A stretch of DNA of 64,000 nucleotides from assembly GCF_003265365.1 (NCBI RefSeq), contig NZ_AUPM01000031.1, forward strand, positions 1 through 64,000. The letters run 5' to 3'. The position numbers and the translations under genes are program-made. Source of the stretch: Petrotoga sp. 9PW.55.5.1. Its GTDB lineage: Bacteria > Thermotogota > Thermotogae > Petrotogales > Petrotogaceae. Under the pieces are notes generated by a model. It did no database searches. It saw nothing but the letters and a program-made list of their open reading frames with translations, and was not told the DNA's origin. Within the stretch, counting starts at the first letter, position 1, and each line of letters starts with the position of its first letter. This document shows positions 1 through 8,646 of the stretch, in pieces.

Positions 1-2
1 TT

Positions 3-44
3 CGAGGAAGGGGAATTAAACCGACTACCCCGTCTGCAGCATAA
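3..44 (+). CDS. possible C-terminal tail of a gene cut by the window edge
   Basis: An open frame enters from the left edge and stops with TAA at 42-44. It encodes 13 residues ending in PTTPSAA, and a hairpin with a U-rich tail begins right at the stop. The stretch is richer in G and C than its surroundings. I do not recognise the protein. Another frame stays open to 90, so the choice rests mainly on the terminator position. Confidence 0.22.
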   Translation, partial: RGRGIKPTTPSAA

Positions 45-66
45 AACGCCGCTGGTGCGGTTTTAT
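41..66 (+). terminator. hairpin at the window edge, probable terminator
   Basis: ATAAAAC (41-47) pairs with GTTTTAT (60-66), and CGC (50-52) with GCG (57-59) around a TGGT loop, with a two-base bulge. A T-rich stretch follows on the plus strand. It would end the gene entering from the left and lies over the stop codon of the convergent acetyltransferase gene, so it may serve both directions. Confidence 0.5.
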
Positions 67-485
67 TTTATATCCTTTGAGTAAATTAGCAATTCATCTC
101 TTTTGTACCAACCAGTTTTTTCCCAGAATGTTTTCCCTAATTCGTTTTCATAATAAACAAAAAGGTGACATTTTATTATGCCCCTTTTTTTTAAATTTCT
201 TAACACTATTTCCACTAACTGTTTTCCAATGCCACTTCTTCTGTATTCTTTGTCGACTGCAAGGTGATAGAGGTATCCTCGCCTGCCATCTTCACCACAT
301 AAAATTGTTCCTATTATTTTTTCTTCCTCTTCGCAAACATAATTTAACCCTTGATTCTTATTCAAGAATTTTTCTATATTTTCTTTTGTATCAGAATCAC
401 TGAGACCCATACCTTTAGTATTTTCCCATAAATGATACATTTGATCGTAATCTTTTATTGTTGCTTCTCTATAAATTTTATTCAT
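63..485 (-). CDS. GNAT-family N-acetyltransferase
   Basis: A 140-residue protein covering a whole GNAT fold. The acetyl-CoA binding loop is visible as RRSGIGKQL at about residues 82-90, after the strand YLYHLAVDKEY, and the C-terminal FWEKTGWYKRD is typical of the family. The substrate cannot be read from sequence; small amines or protein N-termini are the usual options. The ATG at 485 is preceded by GGGTGAT. The gene starts 7 bases after the upstream small membrane protein gene, so the two are probably co-transcribed. The family call is secure, the specific role unknown. Confidence 0.85.
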   Translation of the reverse strand: MNKIYREATIKDYDQMYHLWENTKGMGLSDSDTKENIEKFLNKNQGLNYVCEEEEKIIGTILCGEDGRRGYLYHLAVDKEYRRSGIGKQLVEIVLRNLKKRGIIKCHLFVYYENELGKTFWEKTGWYKRDELLIYSKDIK

Positions 486-492
486 TTAGTAA

Positions 493-936
493 TCACCCTA
501 AAGGAAATGGAAAATTTGGTAATGAAGCTATATGCGCAATTATTAAGAGAGCCAATACCAAAACGAACATGTACCATCGGGTATGTAGATTTCTAAAAAC
601 TTTTTTGACATTATCTGGAGCTTTTGTAAATCTCATTGTAAAACCTGCAATACCCATCCAAATTAACAAAATTATCAATACCCAATGCCAAAAACTAGCA
701 TAAGGTAACATCAGAATTCCATGGGTCAAGGCTAAAACTATTGCTGTTATGTTGCCAATGTAATGAATATTATGCCATCTTTTCCCCATATTTTCGAGGG
801 ACCTTATCTTCGCTTTTGGCATAAAGAGCTTTTGAAGTAAGTGCAATATTACATATAGGTTAGCTATGAAAAAAACAAAAGCTGTTGCTCCTCCCAATGC
901 TAAACCAATGTTCACACTTTGAGGTATACTTTCCAT
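493..936 (-). CDS. four-helix membrane protein resembling a b-type cytochrome
   Basis: About 147 residues with four hydrophobic segments. Helix 2 carries two histidines 13 residues apart (IHYIGN...THG), and helix 4 has one at each end (LHTRW...IIAHI). Paired histidines in neighbouring helices are the usual heme-b ligand arrangement of ferric-reductase-like and cytochrome b561-like proteins, so a heme-binding electron carrier is a reasonable inference; no family is asserted. The frame continues to 978, but ATG at 936 follows AGAGGGATTAAA and is the better start. The acetyltransferase gene follows 7 bases downstream. Confidence 0.6.
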   Translation of the reverse strand: MESIPQSVNIGLALGGATAFVFFIANLYVILHLLQKLFMPKAKIRSLENMGKRWHNIHYIGNITAIVLALTHGILMLPYASFWHWVLIILLIWMGIAGFTMRFTKAPDNVKKVFRNLHTRWYMFVLVLALLIIAHIASLPNFPFPLG

Positions 937-1032
937 TTTAATCCCTCTTTTTATATGTTTTATAAATAATAAACCCATATCATAAAAATGTACTTAAAAT
1001 TAATTTATATTTTTAACACATTTTAAAAAATA

Positions 1033-2523
1033 TTAATTTAATAATTCGTTATGCAAAAAATACATGTCTTTATACTTTTCAACCATTTTTACAAAGAAAG
1101 CATAATATTTCTTATACAATTCTACAGAATTAAATTGAGGTTCAAAAGTTTCTTCTGTTTTTATCATTATCTTTCCAGCTTCTTCTATATTGTTGTAAAC
1201 CCCAAGAGTTGTAAAAGCTAACATTGATTCACCAATTAGAGTAGCGTTTTCAGTTTTTGATTTAGTTATTGGAAGATTAAAAATATCAGCTAAAATTTGA
1301 ACCCAAGCGTTACTTTTGCTTCCCGATCCGCCTATTATTAATTTGTCGAACTTCACACTATTTTCTTCAAGAGCGGTTTTTATCATATTTAACCCGTAAC
1401 CAATTCCTTCGTATATAGATCTAGCCATGTGATTTAAGTTGTGATGTGTTTTTAATCCAAAAAAACTTCCGCTTGACAGACTTCCTATTCGGGGATCACG
1501 TTCTCCAGTTAAAAAAGGAAAACAAATTACTCCTTCTGAACCAGCCTTTATTTTAGAAGCTTTATTAGATATTTCTTCATAATCTACTTCTTTTGCTAGG
1601 TTGTTCTTAAACCAATCAATTACTACCCCTGCATTATTTACTGCTCCACCAATAGCCCACATTCCAGGAAGAAGTGCATAGGTTTGAAGCCTGTTTAGGC
1701 CAGTTTTATCTAGTAATGGTTGATTATATGCGCTTCTAAACATAGCTGTTGTTCCTAAATTACATACTGCGCTATTTTTGTATCCACCCATACCAAGTAT
1801 CATGGCTCCACCATCGTAAACTCCTAACATTATTGGTATTTCGTAGTTTAAACCTATTTTTTTTGCAACTTCCTTATTGATTTTATCAACAATAACATTA
1901 CCAGCTACAAGCTCAGGAAGCTGTTCTTTACTTATTCCTATCTTCGATACTAAATCATCATCCCATTTTTGAGATTCTATGTCTAAAAGTTGGGTGACAG
2001 AAGCTAGACTTGCTTCAGTGTAGTAATTTCCTGTGAGTTTGTATGTAAAAAAGCTTTTAATGTCTAAAAATTTATAAGTTTTTGAAAATATTTCCGGTTT
2101 TTCCTTTTTTAACCATAATATTCTTGCTATAGTGTAATTAAAAGCTGGGGGACATCCGGTTTTTTTGTATATTTCCTCAAGAGAATATTTTTTTTCGACG
2201 TCATTCATTATATTTTTAGAGCGAGTGTCCAAAAGAGTAACCATGCCCATAAGAGGTTTACCGGCGGAACTAACAGGCAAAAACCCGAATTGGTATCCAG
2301 AAAAAATAAGTAGAGAGATTTCCTCTTTAAAGTTTGATGTTACCTTCTTTGAAAGGTTCAAAAAATTATTCCATAGTTCATTGGTATCGTGCTCTGCTGC
2401 GCCTTCTTCTTGATGATGAAGGTTTATTTTTTTAATTTCTTGTTTTATCAAAGTTCCATTCTGATCCACAATCGCTACTTTCATGTTCGTTGTTCCCACA
2501 TCTAGAACTAAAACATATTTCAT
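1033..2523 (-). CDS. FGGY-family carbohydrate kinase, gluconokinase-like
   Basis: 496 residues, normal FGGY length. The N-terminal phosphate loop LDVGTTNMKVAIVD (about 7-20), the YDGGAMILGMG segment near 240, and GGSGSKSNAWVQILADIFNLP near 395 (FGGY_C signature) are clear. These enzymes phosphorylate sugars or sugar acids with ATP in the cytoplasm. Substrate is inferred from context: it is the last gene of an operon with 6-phosphogluconate dehydrogenase, a 2-hydroxyacid dehydrogenase and a UxuB-type SDR, which favours gluconate or a related aldonate over xylulose or glycerol. ATG at 2523 follows AAAAGGAG. Confidence 0.82.
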   Translation of the reverse strand: MKYVLVLDVGTTNMKVAIVDQNGTLIKQEIKKINLHHQEEGAAEHDTNELWNNFLNLSKKVTSNFKEEISLLIFSGYQFGFLPVSSAGKPLMGMVTLLDTRSKNIMNDVEKKYSLEEIYKKTGCPPAFNYTIARILWLKKEKPEIFSKTYKFLDIKSFFTYKLTGNYYTEASLASVTQLLDIESQKWDDDLVSKIGISKEQLPELVAGNVIVDKINKEVAKKIGLNYEIPIMLGVYDGGAMILGMGGYKNSAVCNLGTTAMFRSAYNQPLLDKTGLNRLQTYALLPGMWAIGGAVNNAGVVIDWFKNNLAKEVDYEEISNKASKIKAGSEGVICFPFLTGERDPRIGSLSSGSFFGLKTHHNLNHMARSIYEGIGYGLNMIKTALEENSVKFDKLIIGGSGSKSNAWVQILADIFNLPITKSKTENATLIGESMLAFTTLGVYNNIEEAGKIMIKTEETFEPQFNSVELYKKYYAFFVKMVEKYKDMYFLHNELLN

Positions 2524-2550
2524 TTAGAAAAACTCCTTTTCGTTTATTTT

Positions 2551-3570
2551 TTAAGAAAATTCTTTAATAATTTTTTCTATGACTTGTGGATTTACTACTT
2601 GTTCAGGAATTTTTCCACTCATTAATTTTTCAATGTCTTCAACCATCTTTTCATCCATATTTCGCAAAGAATATTTTCCATAACCACCAATATGAGGAAT
2701 TATAAAAACGTTTGGTAATTTTAGTAGCTGGCTACTTTGATCAATAGGTTCAGTTTCTAAAACGTCAAGTCCAGCTGCTGAAACTTTTCCTTCTTTTAAA
2801 GCTTCAACAAAATCAGCTTCGTTGATTAATTCACCTCTAGCAGTATTTACTATTACTACGCCATCTTTCATTAAATCAAACGCCTTTTTATCTATAAAAT
2901 GGTAATTTCCTTTATTTAAAGATGCATTTAAACTAATTACATCAGATCCTTTTAAGATCTCTTCAAAACTAGCAGGTGTAACACCTGTTTTTTCTATAAC
3001 TTTGTCAGCAATATATGGATCATAAGCAAGAACTTTTGAATTAAATCCCTCTTTTACTATTTCACCTACACGGCTTCCAATATTCCCATATCCAATGATT
3101 CCAACTGTCAATCTAGAGAGTTCATTTCCCACAAACTTTTTTCTCTCGTCCCATTTATTTTCTAAAACAGCTTTGTTAGCGGGTATTATTTGTCTTAAAC
3201 AGAGTAGCATCATAGCTACTGCAATTTCAGCTACGGAATCTCTCTCGTGAATACCCAAAACTCTTGTAACCATTACACCATTTTGAGTGGCTGCATCAAT
3301 GTCAACGTTGTTATATCCAATTCCATGTCTAGCTATTAGCTTAACATCTTTGTTGTATTGAAAGAACTCTTGAGAGAAAGTTGGCGTAACACTTGCAATT
3401 ACAAACTTATAACCTTTCAATTTGTTTGCTAATTCTTTACCAGATATTTTTGGGTCAACCGATATTCTTTCTATAAGGCCTATCTTTTTTAATCTTTGCA
3501 TGAGATCAGGAAAATATATTCCAAAAGTACTTGAATTTACTATCGCGATATTATAGTTTTTATCAGACAA
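2551..3570 (-). CDS. D-isomer-specific 2-hydroxyacid dehydrogenase
   Basis: 339 residues with the complete family pattern: a catalytic-domain strand ending in LIARHGIGYNNVD (about 83-95), the Rossmann motif GIIGYGNIGSRVGEI (about 157), the catalytic arginine in VNTARGELI (about 243), a glutamate in VLETEPI and the histidine in IPHIGGY (about 293). It reduces a 2-keto acid with NAD(P)H. Within this sugar-acid operon a 2-ketogluconate or hydroxypyruvate type reductase is likely, but the substrate is not determined by sequence. The start is TTG at 3570 behind GAGGGGGG. It lies 19 bases after gnd. Confidence 0.85.
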   Translation of the reverse strand: MSDKNYNIAIVNSSTFGIYFPDLMQRLKKIGLIERISVDPKISGKELANKLKGYKFVIASVTPTFSQEFFQYNKDVKLIARHGIGYNNVDIDAATQNGVMVTRVLGIHERDSVAEIAVAMMLLCLRQIIPANKAVLENKWDERKKFVGNELSRLTVGIIGYGNIGSRVGEIVKEGFNSKVLAYDPYIADKVIEKTGVTPASFEEILKGSDVISLNASLNKGNYHFIDKKAFDLMKDGVVIVNTARGELINEADFVEALKEGKVSAAGLDVLETEPIDQSSQLLKLPNVFIIPHIGGYGKYSLRNMDEKMVEDIEKLMSGKIPEQVVNPQVIEKIIKEFS

Positions 3571-3589
3571 CTTTATCCCCCCTCAATCT

Positions 3590-5008
3590 TTAGATATTGT
3601 GGATATCTTGCCATTCGGTATGGAAAACGCCTTCTTTATCTCTTCTTTCGTAAGTATGGGCACCAAAATAATCTCTTTGAGCTTGAATCAGGTTTGCTGG
3701 AAGTTCTTTAGAACTTAGTCCATCAAAATAGTCAAGAGCTGAACTAAAAGCAGGAATAGGGATGTTAGCTTTTTTTATTTCTGAAACAACTTTTCTTAAT
3801 TCTGGGATTCTATTCTGAAATTCATTTTTAAATTCATTAGAAATAATTAAGTTTATCAAATGTGGATCATTTTTGAAAGATTTTTGAATGGGTTTTAAGA
3901 GGGCTGATCTTATTATACACCCATCTTCCCATATTCGTGCAACTTCGGATAAATCTAGATTGTATCCGTACTCGTTGGAAGCAACTTGTAACAATTTCAT
4001 TCCCTCTGTATATGCAATTACGGTTGCTATGAACAAAGCATTTTTTAAGGAATAAATGAAATCTTCTTTAAGATTACTTTCAATAGTGGTTTTATATATT
4101 TTTTCTATCTTTATTCTTTCCTCTTTTATTGAAGAAAGGGTTCTTGCATTTACTGCAGCGTTGATCGTTGGAATAGATATATTTAAATCGAGGGCATCCT
4201 GAACGCTCCATTTACCTGTTCCTTTTTGTTTTGCACTATCTAAAATAACATCCACAATGGGTTTTCCTGTTTCTTCATCTACCCAATCTAAAATTTTGTA
4301 GGTTATTTCCATCAAGTAAGATTGATGTTCTTCGTTCCACTCCTTAAATAAGTTACTCATCTCTTTTGGAGATAATTTAAATACTTTTCTCATAATATCA
4401 TATGTTTCTGAAATAAGTTCCATAATAGCGTATTCTATACCGTTATGAACCATTTTTACATAATGACCACTTGATTTTGGCCCTAAATAAGTTACACAGG
4501 GTCCGTCTTGTGTTTTTGCAGCTGTAGCTTCAAGTATTTCTTTAACTTCTTCGTATGCTGATTTATCTCCTCCGGGCATAATAGAAGGTCCGTGTAATGC
4601 TCCATATTCCCCTCCGCTAACACCTGTACCTAAGAATCTAATATGTTTTTGAGAAAGATATTCAGATCTTCTATCCGTATCTTTATAATAAGAGTTTCCT
4701 CCATCGATTATTATGTCTCCTTCTTCTAAATAAGGGAGCAATTCTTTAATAACACCATCAACAGGGTTTCCGGCTTTAACCATCAGCATAATTTTTCTTG
4801 GAGTTTTTAAAGAATCTACTAATTCCTTAATATTGTATGTTCCTAATATGTTTTTGTTTCTTGCTCTTTCTTCTACAAATCTTTGGGTTTTTTCAGAATG
4901 TCTATTGTATACAGAAACTATAAATCCTTTTGATTCCATGTTAAGTGCAAGATTTTGTCCCATAACAGCCATTCCAACAACAGCGATATCACTTTTTCCT
5001 TGATCCAT
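3590..5008 (-). CDS. gnd: 6-phosphogluconate dehydrogenase, decarboxylating
   Basis: 472 residues, the long homodimeric form. It starts with the NADP-binding motif GMAVMGQNLALNM and contains the signature GTGVSGGEYGALHGPS (about 126-141), the catalytic KMVHNGIEY (about 184, Lys and Asn) and GTGKWSVQDALDL (about 262). It oxidises 6-phosphogluconate to ribulose 5-phosphate and CO2 in the pentose phosphate pathway. The neighbouring FGGY kinase could supply 6-phosphogluconate, making this an oxidative route for gluconate. ATG at 5008 follows AAGGGAGAG. Confidence 0.95.
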   Translation of the reverse strand: MDQGKSDIAVVGMAVMGQNLALNMESKGFIVSVYNRHSEKTQRFVEERARNKNILGTYNIKELVDSLKTPRKIMLMVKAGNPVDGVIKELLPYLEEGDIIIDGGNSYYKDTDRRSEYLSQKHIRFLGTGVSGGEYGALHGPSIMPGGDKSAYEEVKEILEATAAKTQDGPCVTYLGPKSSGHYVKMVHNGIEYAIMELISETYDIMRKVFKLSPKEMSNLFKEWNEEHQSYLMEITYKILDWVDEETGKPIVDVILDSAKQKGTGKWSVQDALDLNISIPTINAAVNARTLSSIKEERIKIEKIYKTTIESNLKEDFIYSLKNALFIATVIAYTEGMKLLQVASNEYGYNLDLSEVARIWEDGCIIRSALLKPIQKSFKNDPHLINLIISNEFKNEFQNRIPELRKVVSEIKKANIPIPAFSSALDYFDGLSSKELPANLIQAQRDYFGAHTYERRDKEGVFHTEWQDIHNI

Positions 5009-5038
5009 TTTATTCTCTCCCTTCTTTGTTTTAATTCC

Positions 5039-5863
5039 TTACACACCACTATAAGCAGAAAATCCCCCATCTATTGGAACAACCACACCATTAACGAATT
5101 CAGAGTAGTTACTAATTAACCAAATTACAGTGGATATCAAATCTTCAGGATTTCCAAATCTTCCCATAGGTGTATGATCTAATATCTTATGCCCTCTCTG
5201 TGTTAAACTGCCATCTTGATTGGTGAGTAAAAATCGGTTTTGGTTTGTTAAAAGAAACCCTGGAGCAATCGCATTGACTCGTATTTTTTTTGAATAATTA
5301 TGGTTCATATGTACCGCAAGCCATTGGGTAAAATTACTTACAGCCGCCTTTGCTCCAGAATATGCAGGTATATTTGTTAAAGGTCTGAAGGCATTCATTG
5401 ATGAGATATTTATAATATCCCCTTCACCTTTTTCTGCAAAATATTCTCCGAACACCTGACTTGCTAGAAAAGTCCCCAAAAAGTTTAGGTTAAAAACCCA
5501 TTTTACAGCATCTTCTGGTAAATCGAAAAAAGATTTTTCATTACTTGTAGTTGCTTCGGGTTTGTTGCCTCCCGCTCCGTTTATTAATACATCAATTGTA
5601 CCAAAAGTAGATAAAATTTTTTCTTTTGCTTTTATAAGATCAGATTTTTCAAGGACATTAGTTTTAATTGTAATATGTTCGATATTCTTCTGGGATAATT
5701 CCTCACTTAATTCTTTCATAGCTTTATCTGAAAGATCTAAAATTACAATTTTAGCTCCAGCTTCCCCCAAAGATCTTGCCATTTGAGAACATAAAACACC
5801 AGCACCTCCTGTTATTGCTATTATCTTACCATTTATATTGAAAAAATCGTTAACCCTGCTCAA
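5039..5863 (-). CDS. SDR oxidoreductase of the mannonate/fructuronate (UxuB/YjmF) type
   Basis: About 274 residues with the SDR pattern: TGGAGVLC cofactor loop, NGAGG, catalytic Ser-Tyr-Lys (ISSMNAF, then YSGAKAA) and the C-terminal VPIDGGFSAYSGV. The stretch NRFLLTNQDGSLTQRG followed by HTPMGRFGNPEDL resembles the short-chain D-mannonate oxidoreductases (B. subtilis YjmF), which reduce fructuronate to mannonate; that comparison is from memory. ATG at 5872 directly abuts AAGGAG, so TTG at 5863, nine bases from it, is the more likely start. First gene of a four-gene operon. Gluconate 5-dehydrogenase is the main alternative. Confidence 0.75.
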   Translation of the reverse strand: MSRVNDFFNINGKIIAITGGAGVLCSQMARSLGEAGAKIVILDLSDKAMKELSEELSQKNIEHITIKTNVLEKSDLIKAKEKILSTFGTIDVLINGAGGNKPEATTSNEKSFFDLPEDAVKWVFNLNFLGTFLASQVFGEYFAEKGEGDIINISSMNAFRPLTNIPAYSGAKAAVSNFTQWLAVHMNHNYSKKIRVNAIAPGFLLTNQNRFLLTNQDGSLTQRGHKILDHTPMGRFGNPEDLISTVIWLISNYSEFVNGVVVPIDGGFSAYSGV

Positions 5864-5914
5864 ATTCTTCATCTCCTTTGTTTGAGATTTTTTTTAATTT
5901 TTCATTATTTATAT

Positions 5915-5953
5915 TATATTATATAATTAATTCATTCTAAAATGAAATTAATT
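5915..5953 (-). promoter_or_regulatory. operator and promoter region of the sugar-acid operon
   Basis: On the minus strand an AT-rich TATAAT-TATAAT run (about 5912-5924) can serve as -10. Immediately upstream, 5925-5953 is a near-perfect palindrome: AATTAATTCATT and AATGAAATTAATT around CTAA, with one extra base in one arm. Nineteen bases of it (5925-5943) recur exactly, inverted, in front of the GH4 gene at 38809-38827. The element covers the place of the -35 box, so repression is the natural reading. The whole gap 5864-6029 holds nothing else I can support. Confidence 0.6.
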
Positions 5954-6029
5954 ATTTCTACTATAATCACCTTTAATTTCTGATAAACGCTTCAGACTCT
6001 TTCTAATTAGTCATATTCAAAAAAATAAT

Positions 6030-6785
6030 TTATTTTTTTATTGTGTTTTTTAAAACACCTATTTTTTCTATTTTAACTTCCACGGTATCTTCAACTTCCA
6101 TTGGGCCAACACCTGAAGGGGTTCCAGTGGCTATAACATCTCCTGGTAATAAAGTCATTATCTTTGAAATGAAACTCACTAACTTCTCAACAGAGAATAT
6201 GAGTTGGCTTGTGTTAGAATTTTGCTTTAATTCACCGTTCAAAAAAAGTTGTATATCAAGATTATTTGGATCTATATCTGTAGCAATTACTGGTCCAATA
6301 GGAGCAAATGTATCAAAAGATTTAGCGCGAGTCCATTGTCCATCTTTATTTTGAAGGTCTCTTGCAGTAACATCATTGAAACAGGTGTAACCTAATATGT
6401 GCTCTTTTACTTGGTTTTCTTCCAAATCTTTTATTTTATCTTTAATAACAACCCCTAATTCAGCTTCATAATCTACCCTTTTACTCATTTGTGGATAAAT
6501 AATTTCATCGTTTGGGCCAATAACGGCATTAGACGGCTTAATGAAAAGAACAGGTTCTTCGGGGATTCTATCTTTCATCTCTTGGGCATGATCACGGTAG
6601 TTAAGCCCTACACATACTATTTTACTTGGTTCACATGGGGGTAATAACTTTGCTTCTGAAAAGTCTATAAATTTATCCGCAATTTTAAAGCTTCCGAATA
6701 CATTTCCTTCGACAATTTTAATTTTGTTTTTTTCTAGAATACCGTAATTTATTTGATCTGTATGTTTAAATCTAACTATCTTCAT
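6030..6785 (-). CDS. fumarylacetoacetate hydrolase family protein
   Basis: 251 residues, the compact single-domain form. Family motifs are present: GLNYRDHA (about 70), [11 protein letters not shown] with the two metal-binding glutamates (about 108), the metal aspartate in [21 protein letters not shown], and [16 protein letters not shown] near the C-terminus. Members cleave or decarboxylate beta-diketone or 2-keto acids with Mg2+ or Mn2+: acylpyruvases, oxaloacetate decarboxylases and 2-keto-3-deoxy-sugar-acid hydrolases. Its place upstream of the sugar-acid operon makes a keto-sugar-acid substrate attractive, but this is inference. ATG at 6785 follows TTGGAGGTC; 166 bases including an operator separate it from the next gene. 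Confidence 0.85.
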   Translation of the reverse strand: MKIVRFKHTDQINYGILEKNKIKIVEGNVFGSFKIADKFIDFSEAKLLPPCEPSKIVCVGLNYRDHAQEMKDRIPEEPVLFIKPSNAVIGPNDEIIYPQMSKRVDYEAELGVVIKDKIKDLEENQVKEHILGYTCFNDVTARDLQNKDGQWTRAKSFDTFAPIGPVIATDIDPNNLDIQLFLNGELKQNSNTSQLIFSVEKLVSFISKIMTLLPGDVIATGTPSGVGPMEVEDTVEVKIEKIGVLKNTIKK

Positions 6786-6856
6786 TTTGTGACCTCCAAT
6801 TTTAATTATTTATCGAATCTACGTGTTCACATCCAAAAGTTAAATTAATAAATATG

Positions 6857-6938
6857 AACTCAATTTATTGCAGATAGCAAATATTATAATAATATATATT
6901 GAGTTTGTCAATTTTTTGGATATAAAAAATGGTATAAT
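6857..6938 (+). promoter_or_regulatory. promoter region of pyrBI with inverted repeat
   Basis: AACTCAAT (6857-6864) and its exact complement ATTGAGTT (6898-6905) lie 33 bases apart. The right arm contains TTGAGT, a possible -35, with TATAAA 16 bases downstream at 6921-6926; a better -10, TATAAT, stands at 6933-6938 without a matching -35. Which promoter is used cannot be decided from sequence. The gap 6786-6969 also carries the promoter of the divergent FAH gene. Confidence 0.4.
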
Positions 6939-6969
6939 AATCAAGGAAATTTTCAAGGGAGGGATAAAA

Positions 6970-8547
6970 GTGAAAAACGATTTTTTGGGAAGAAGTCTAT
7001 CGGTCATAAACGATCTGACTGTTGATGAGCAAATCTTTTTATACAAACAAGCTCAAAGGTTAAAAGAAAAATGGAAAAACAAAGAAGATCTTTCAAAGTT
7101 TCAAATAAAAACCGATACGGGCATTTATATCGTTTTTCTAGAACCCAGTACACGTACCAAAGAATCTTTCGTAAATGCTGCTAAGTTCCATAAAAACGCT
7201 AAAATTAATATCTTCGAATCGGAACATTCATCTTTCAATAAAAAAGAAAGTTACGTAGACACATTCAATATGCTAACAGGATATTCAGATTATTCGATAT
7301 TTATTATCAGATCAAAATTAGAAGGCACTTGTAAATTACTAGACGAAAAGGTCTCTGATTTTGCTTCAAGGCATAACCTTCCTTCTCCTTCTTTCATAAA
7401 TGCGGGCGATGGTAAACACGAACATCCTACCCAAGAAATTCTTGATGAATTTACATTTTTAGAACAGATGAACTTTAATAACGATTACATTCATATTGCA
7501 CTTATAGGCGATCTTTTACACGGCAGAACTGTTCATTCTAAAGTTGATGGTTTGAGGATATTTAAAAACGTTGAAGTGGATCTTGTGGCTCCCAATGAGT
7601 TGCAAATGCCTACTCATTACATAAGTAAAATGAAGCAAAAAGGATACAACGTTAGAATCTTTAATTCAATAGAGGAGTATTTAAAGCAGAATAAAAAGGC
7701 AAAAGTCTGGTATTTTACAAGATTGCAATTGGAAAGAATGGGTGAAGATGTTTTAGAAAAGGAACACATATTGAGAAAAAGCGTTACTTTTGCCAAAGAC
7801 TTTCTTTCCCTTCTTCCTCAGGATGTCAAATTTTATCACCCTCTTCCACGCCACAAAACTTTTCCTACTATACCCACCTTTTTAGATTCATTACCTGTAA
7901 ATGGATGGGAAAAGCAAGCGATAAACGGATATTGGACAAGAATAATATTACTTTCAATGTTTGGAGGAGCTTTGAACGCCCCGTTTGATACATCTAAAAA
8001 GTCTATAAAGATAAATGAAGAAGATTTTGTTGTTGCTGCACCCATAAAAGATGGCAGAAAAGGGGTATTAACTGAAGGAAAAAGAGGGATAAAACCAATC
8101 GAGAATGGTACGGTAATAGATCACATAGCGAAAGGACACTCTCCCGAAAAAATATATGAAACTATCATGAAGATAAGGAAAATTTTGATGTTTTACAATA
8201 TAGATAGTGCTGATGGGATATTCAAATCGGCAGATGGAAATTATAAGGGGTACATAAGTCTTCCGGATGTTCATCTTTCAAAAAAACAAATAAAAAAGCT
8301 TTCAGCTATTTCCCCAAACACAACGGTTAATATTATCAAGAATGGAAGAGTTAAAGAAAAGTATCGAATTTCTTTACCACCTATTATATATGGTTTTGAG
8401 GAGTTAATGTGTAAAAATGAGAATTGTATAACAAACCCCAAAAACGATGAAAATGTTCATGTTTCTTTTATAAGAAACGAAGATAACCAATTGATTTGTG
8501 AGTACTGTGAAACAGCTCATACATTTGAAGAAATATGGAGTTTATAG
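6970..8547 (+). CDS. pyrBI: aspartate carbamoyltransferase, fused catalytic (PyrB) and regulatory (PyrI) chains
   Basis: 525 residues joining both subunits. The catalytic part (about 1-340) has the carbamoyl-phosphate loop EPSTRTKESF (about 53), HPTQEILDEF (about 155) and HPLPRHKTFPTIP near 290. The regulatory part (about 370-525) ends in a zinc site with Cys-x4-Cys (CKNENC) and Cys-x2-Cys (CEYC). It makes carbamoyl-aspartate, the committed step of pyrimidine synthesis; PyrI normally carries nucleotide feedback. A PyrB-PyrI fusion is known from Thermotoga. The frame opens earlier, but GTG at 6970 after AGGGAGGGATAAAA is the supported start. It stands alone on the plus strand. Confidence 0.93.
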   Translation: MKNDFLGRSLSVINDLTVDEQIFLYKQAQRLKEKWKNKEDLSKFQIKTDTGIYIVFLEPSTRTKESFVNAAKFHKNAKINIFESEHSSFNKKESYVDTFNMLTGYSDYSIFIIRSKLEGTCKLLDEKVSDFASRHNLPSPSFINAGDGKHEHPTQEILDEFTFLEQMNFNNDYIHIALIGDLLHGRTVHSKVDGLRIFKNVEVDLVAPNELQMPTHYISKMKQKGYNVRIFNSIEEYLKQNKKAKVWYFTRLQLERMGEDVLEKEHILRKSVTFAKDFLSLLPQDVKFYHPLPRHKTFPTIPTFLDSLPVNGWEKQAINGYWTRIILLSMFGGALNAPFDTSKKSIKINEEDFVVAAPIKDGRKGVLTEGKRGIKPIENGTVIDHIAKGHSPEKIYETIMKIRKILMFYNIDSADGIFKSADGNYKGYISLPDVHLSKKQIKKLSAISPNTTVNIIKNGRVKEKYRISLPPIIYGFEELMCKNENCITNPKNDENVHVSFIRNEDNQLICEYCETAHTFEEIWSL

Positions 8548-8595
8548 ATTATATTAGTAAGGATTAATATTTGTTTTAAGATGTTTATTATTTTA

Positions 8596-8604
8596 TGATA
8601 TAAT
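8596..8604 (+). promoter_or_regulatory. extended -10 promoter for the HAD-murB operon
   Basis: TGATATAAT, a TGn-TATAAT extended -10 box, stands 43 bases before the HAD gene. No good -35 lies 16-18 bases upstream, as expected for extended -10 promoters. The same nine bases occur at 26677-26685 and 50135-50143 and, on the minus strand, in front of tRNA-Gln. Confidence 0.55.
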
Positions 8605-8646
8605 TTTTAATAGGGTTTGATAAAATGTTTATAGGAGGAACTTTCT

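Noticed and set aside
1-62. 3' end of a tRNA, tmRNA or other structured RNA
   Set aside because: TTCGA at the edge resembles a T loop, but no acceptor stem or CCA follows at the right distance.
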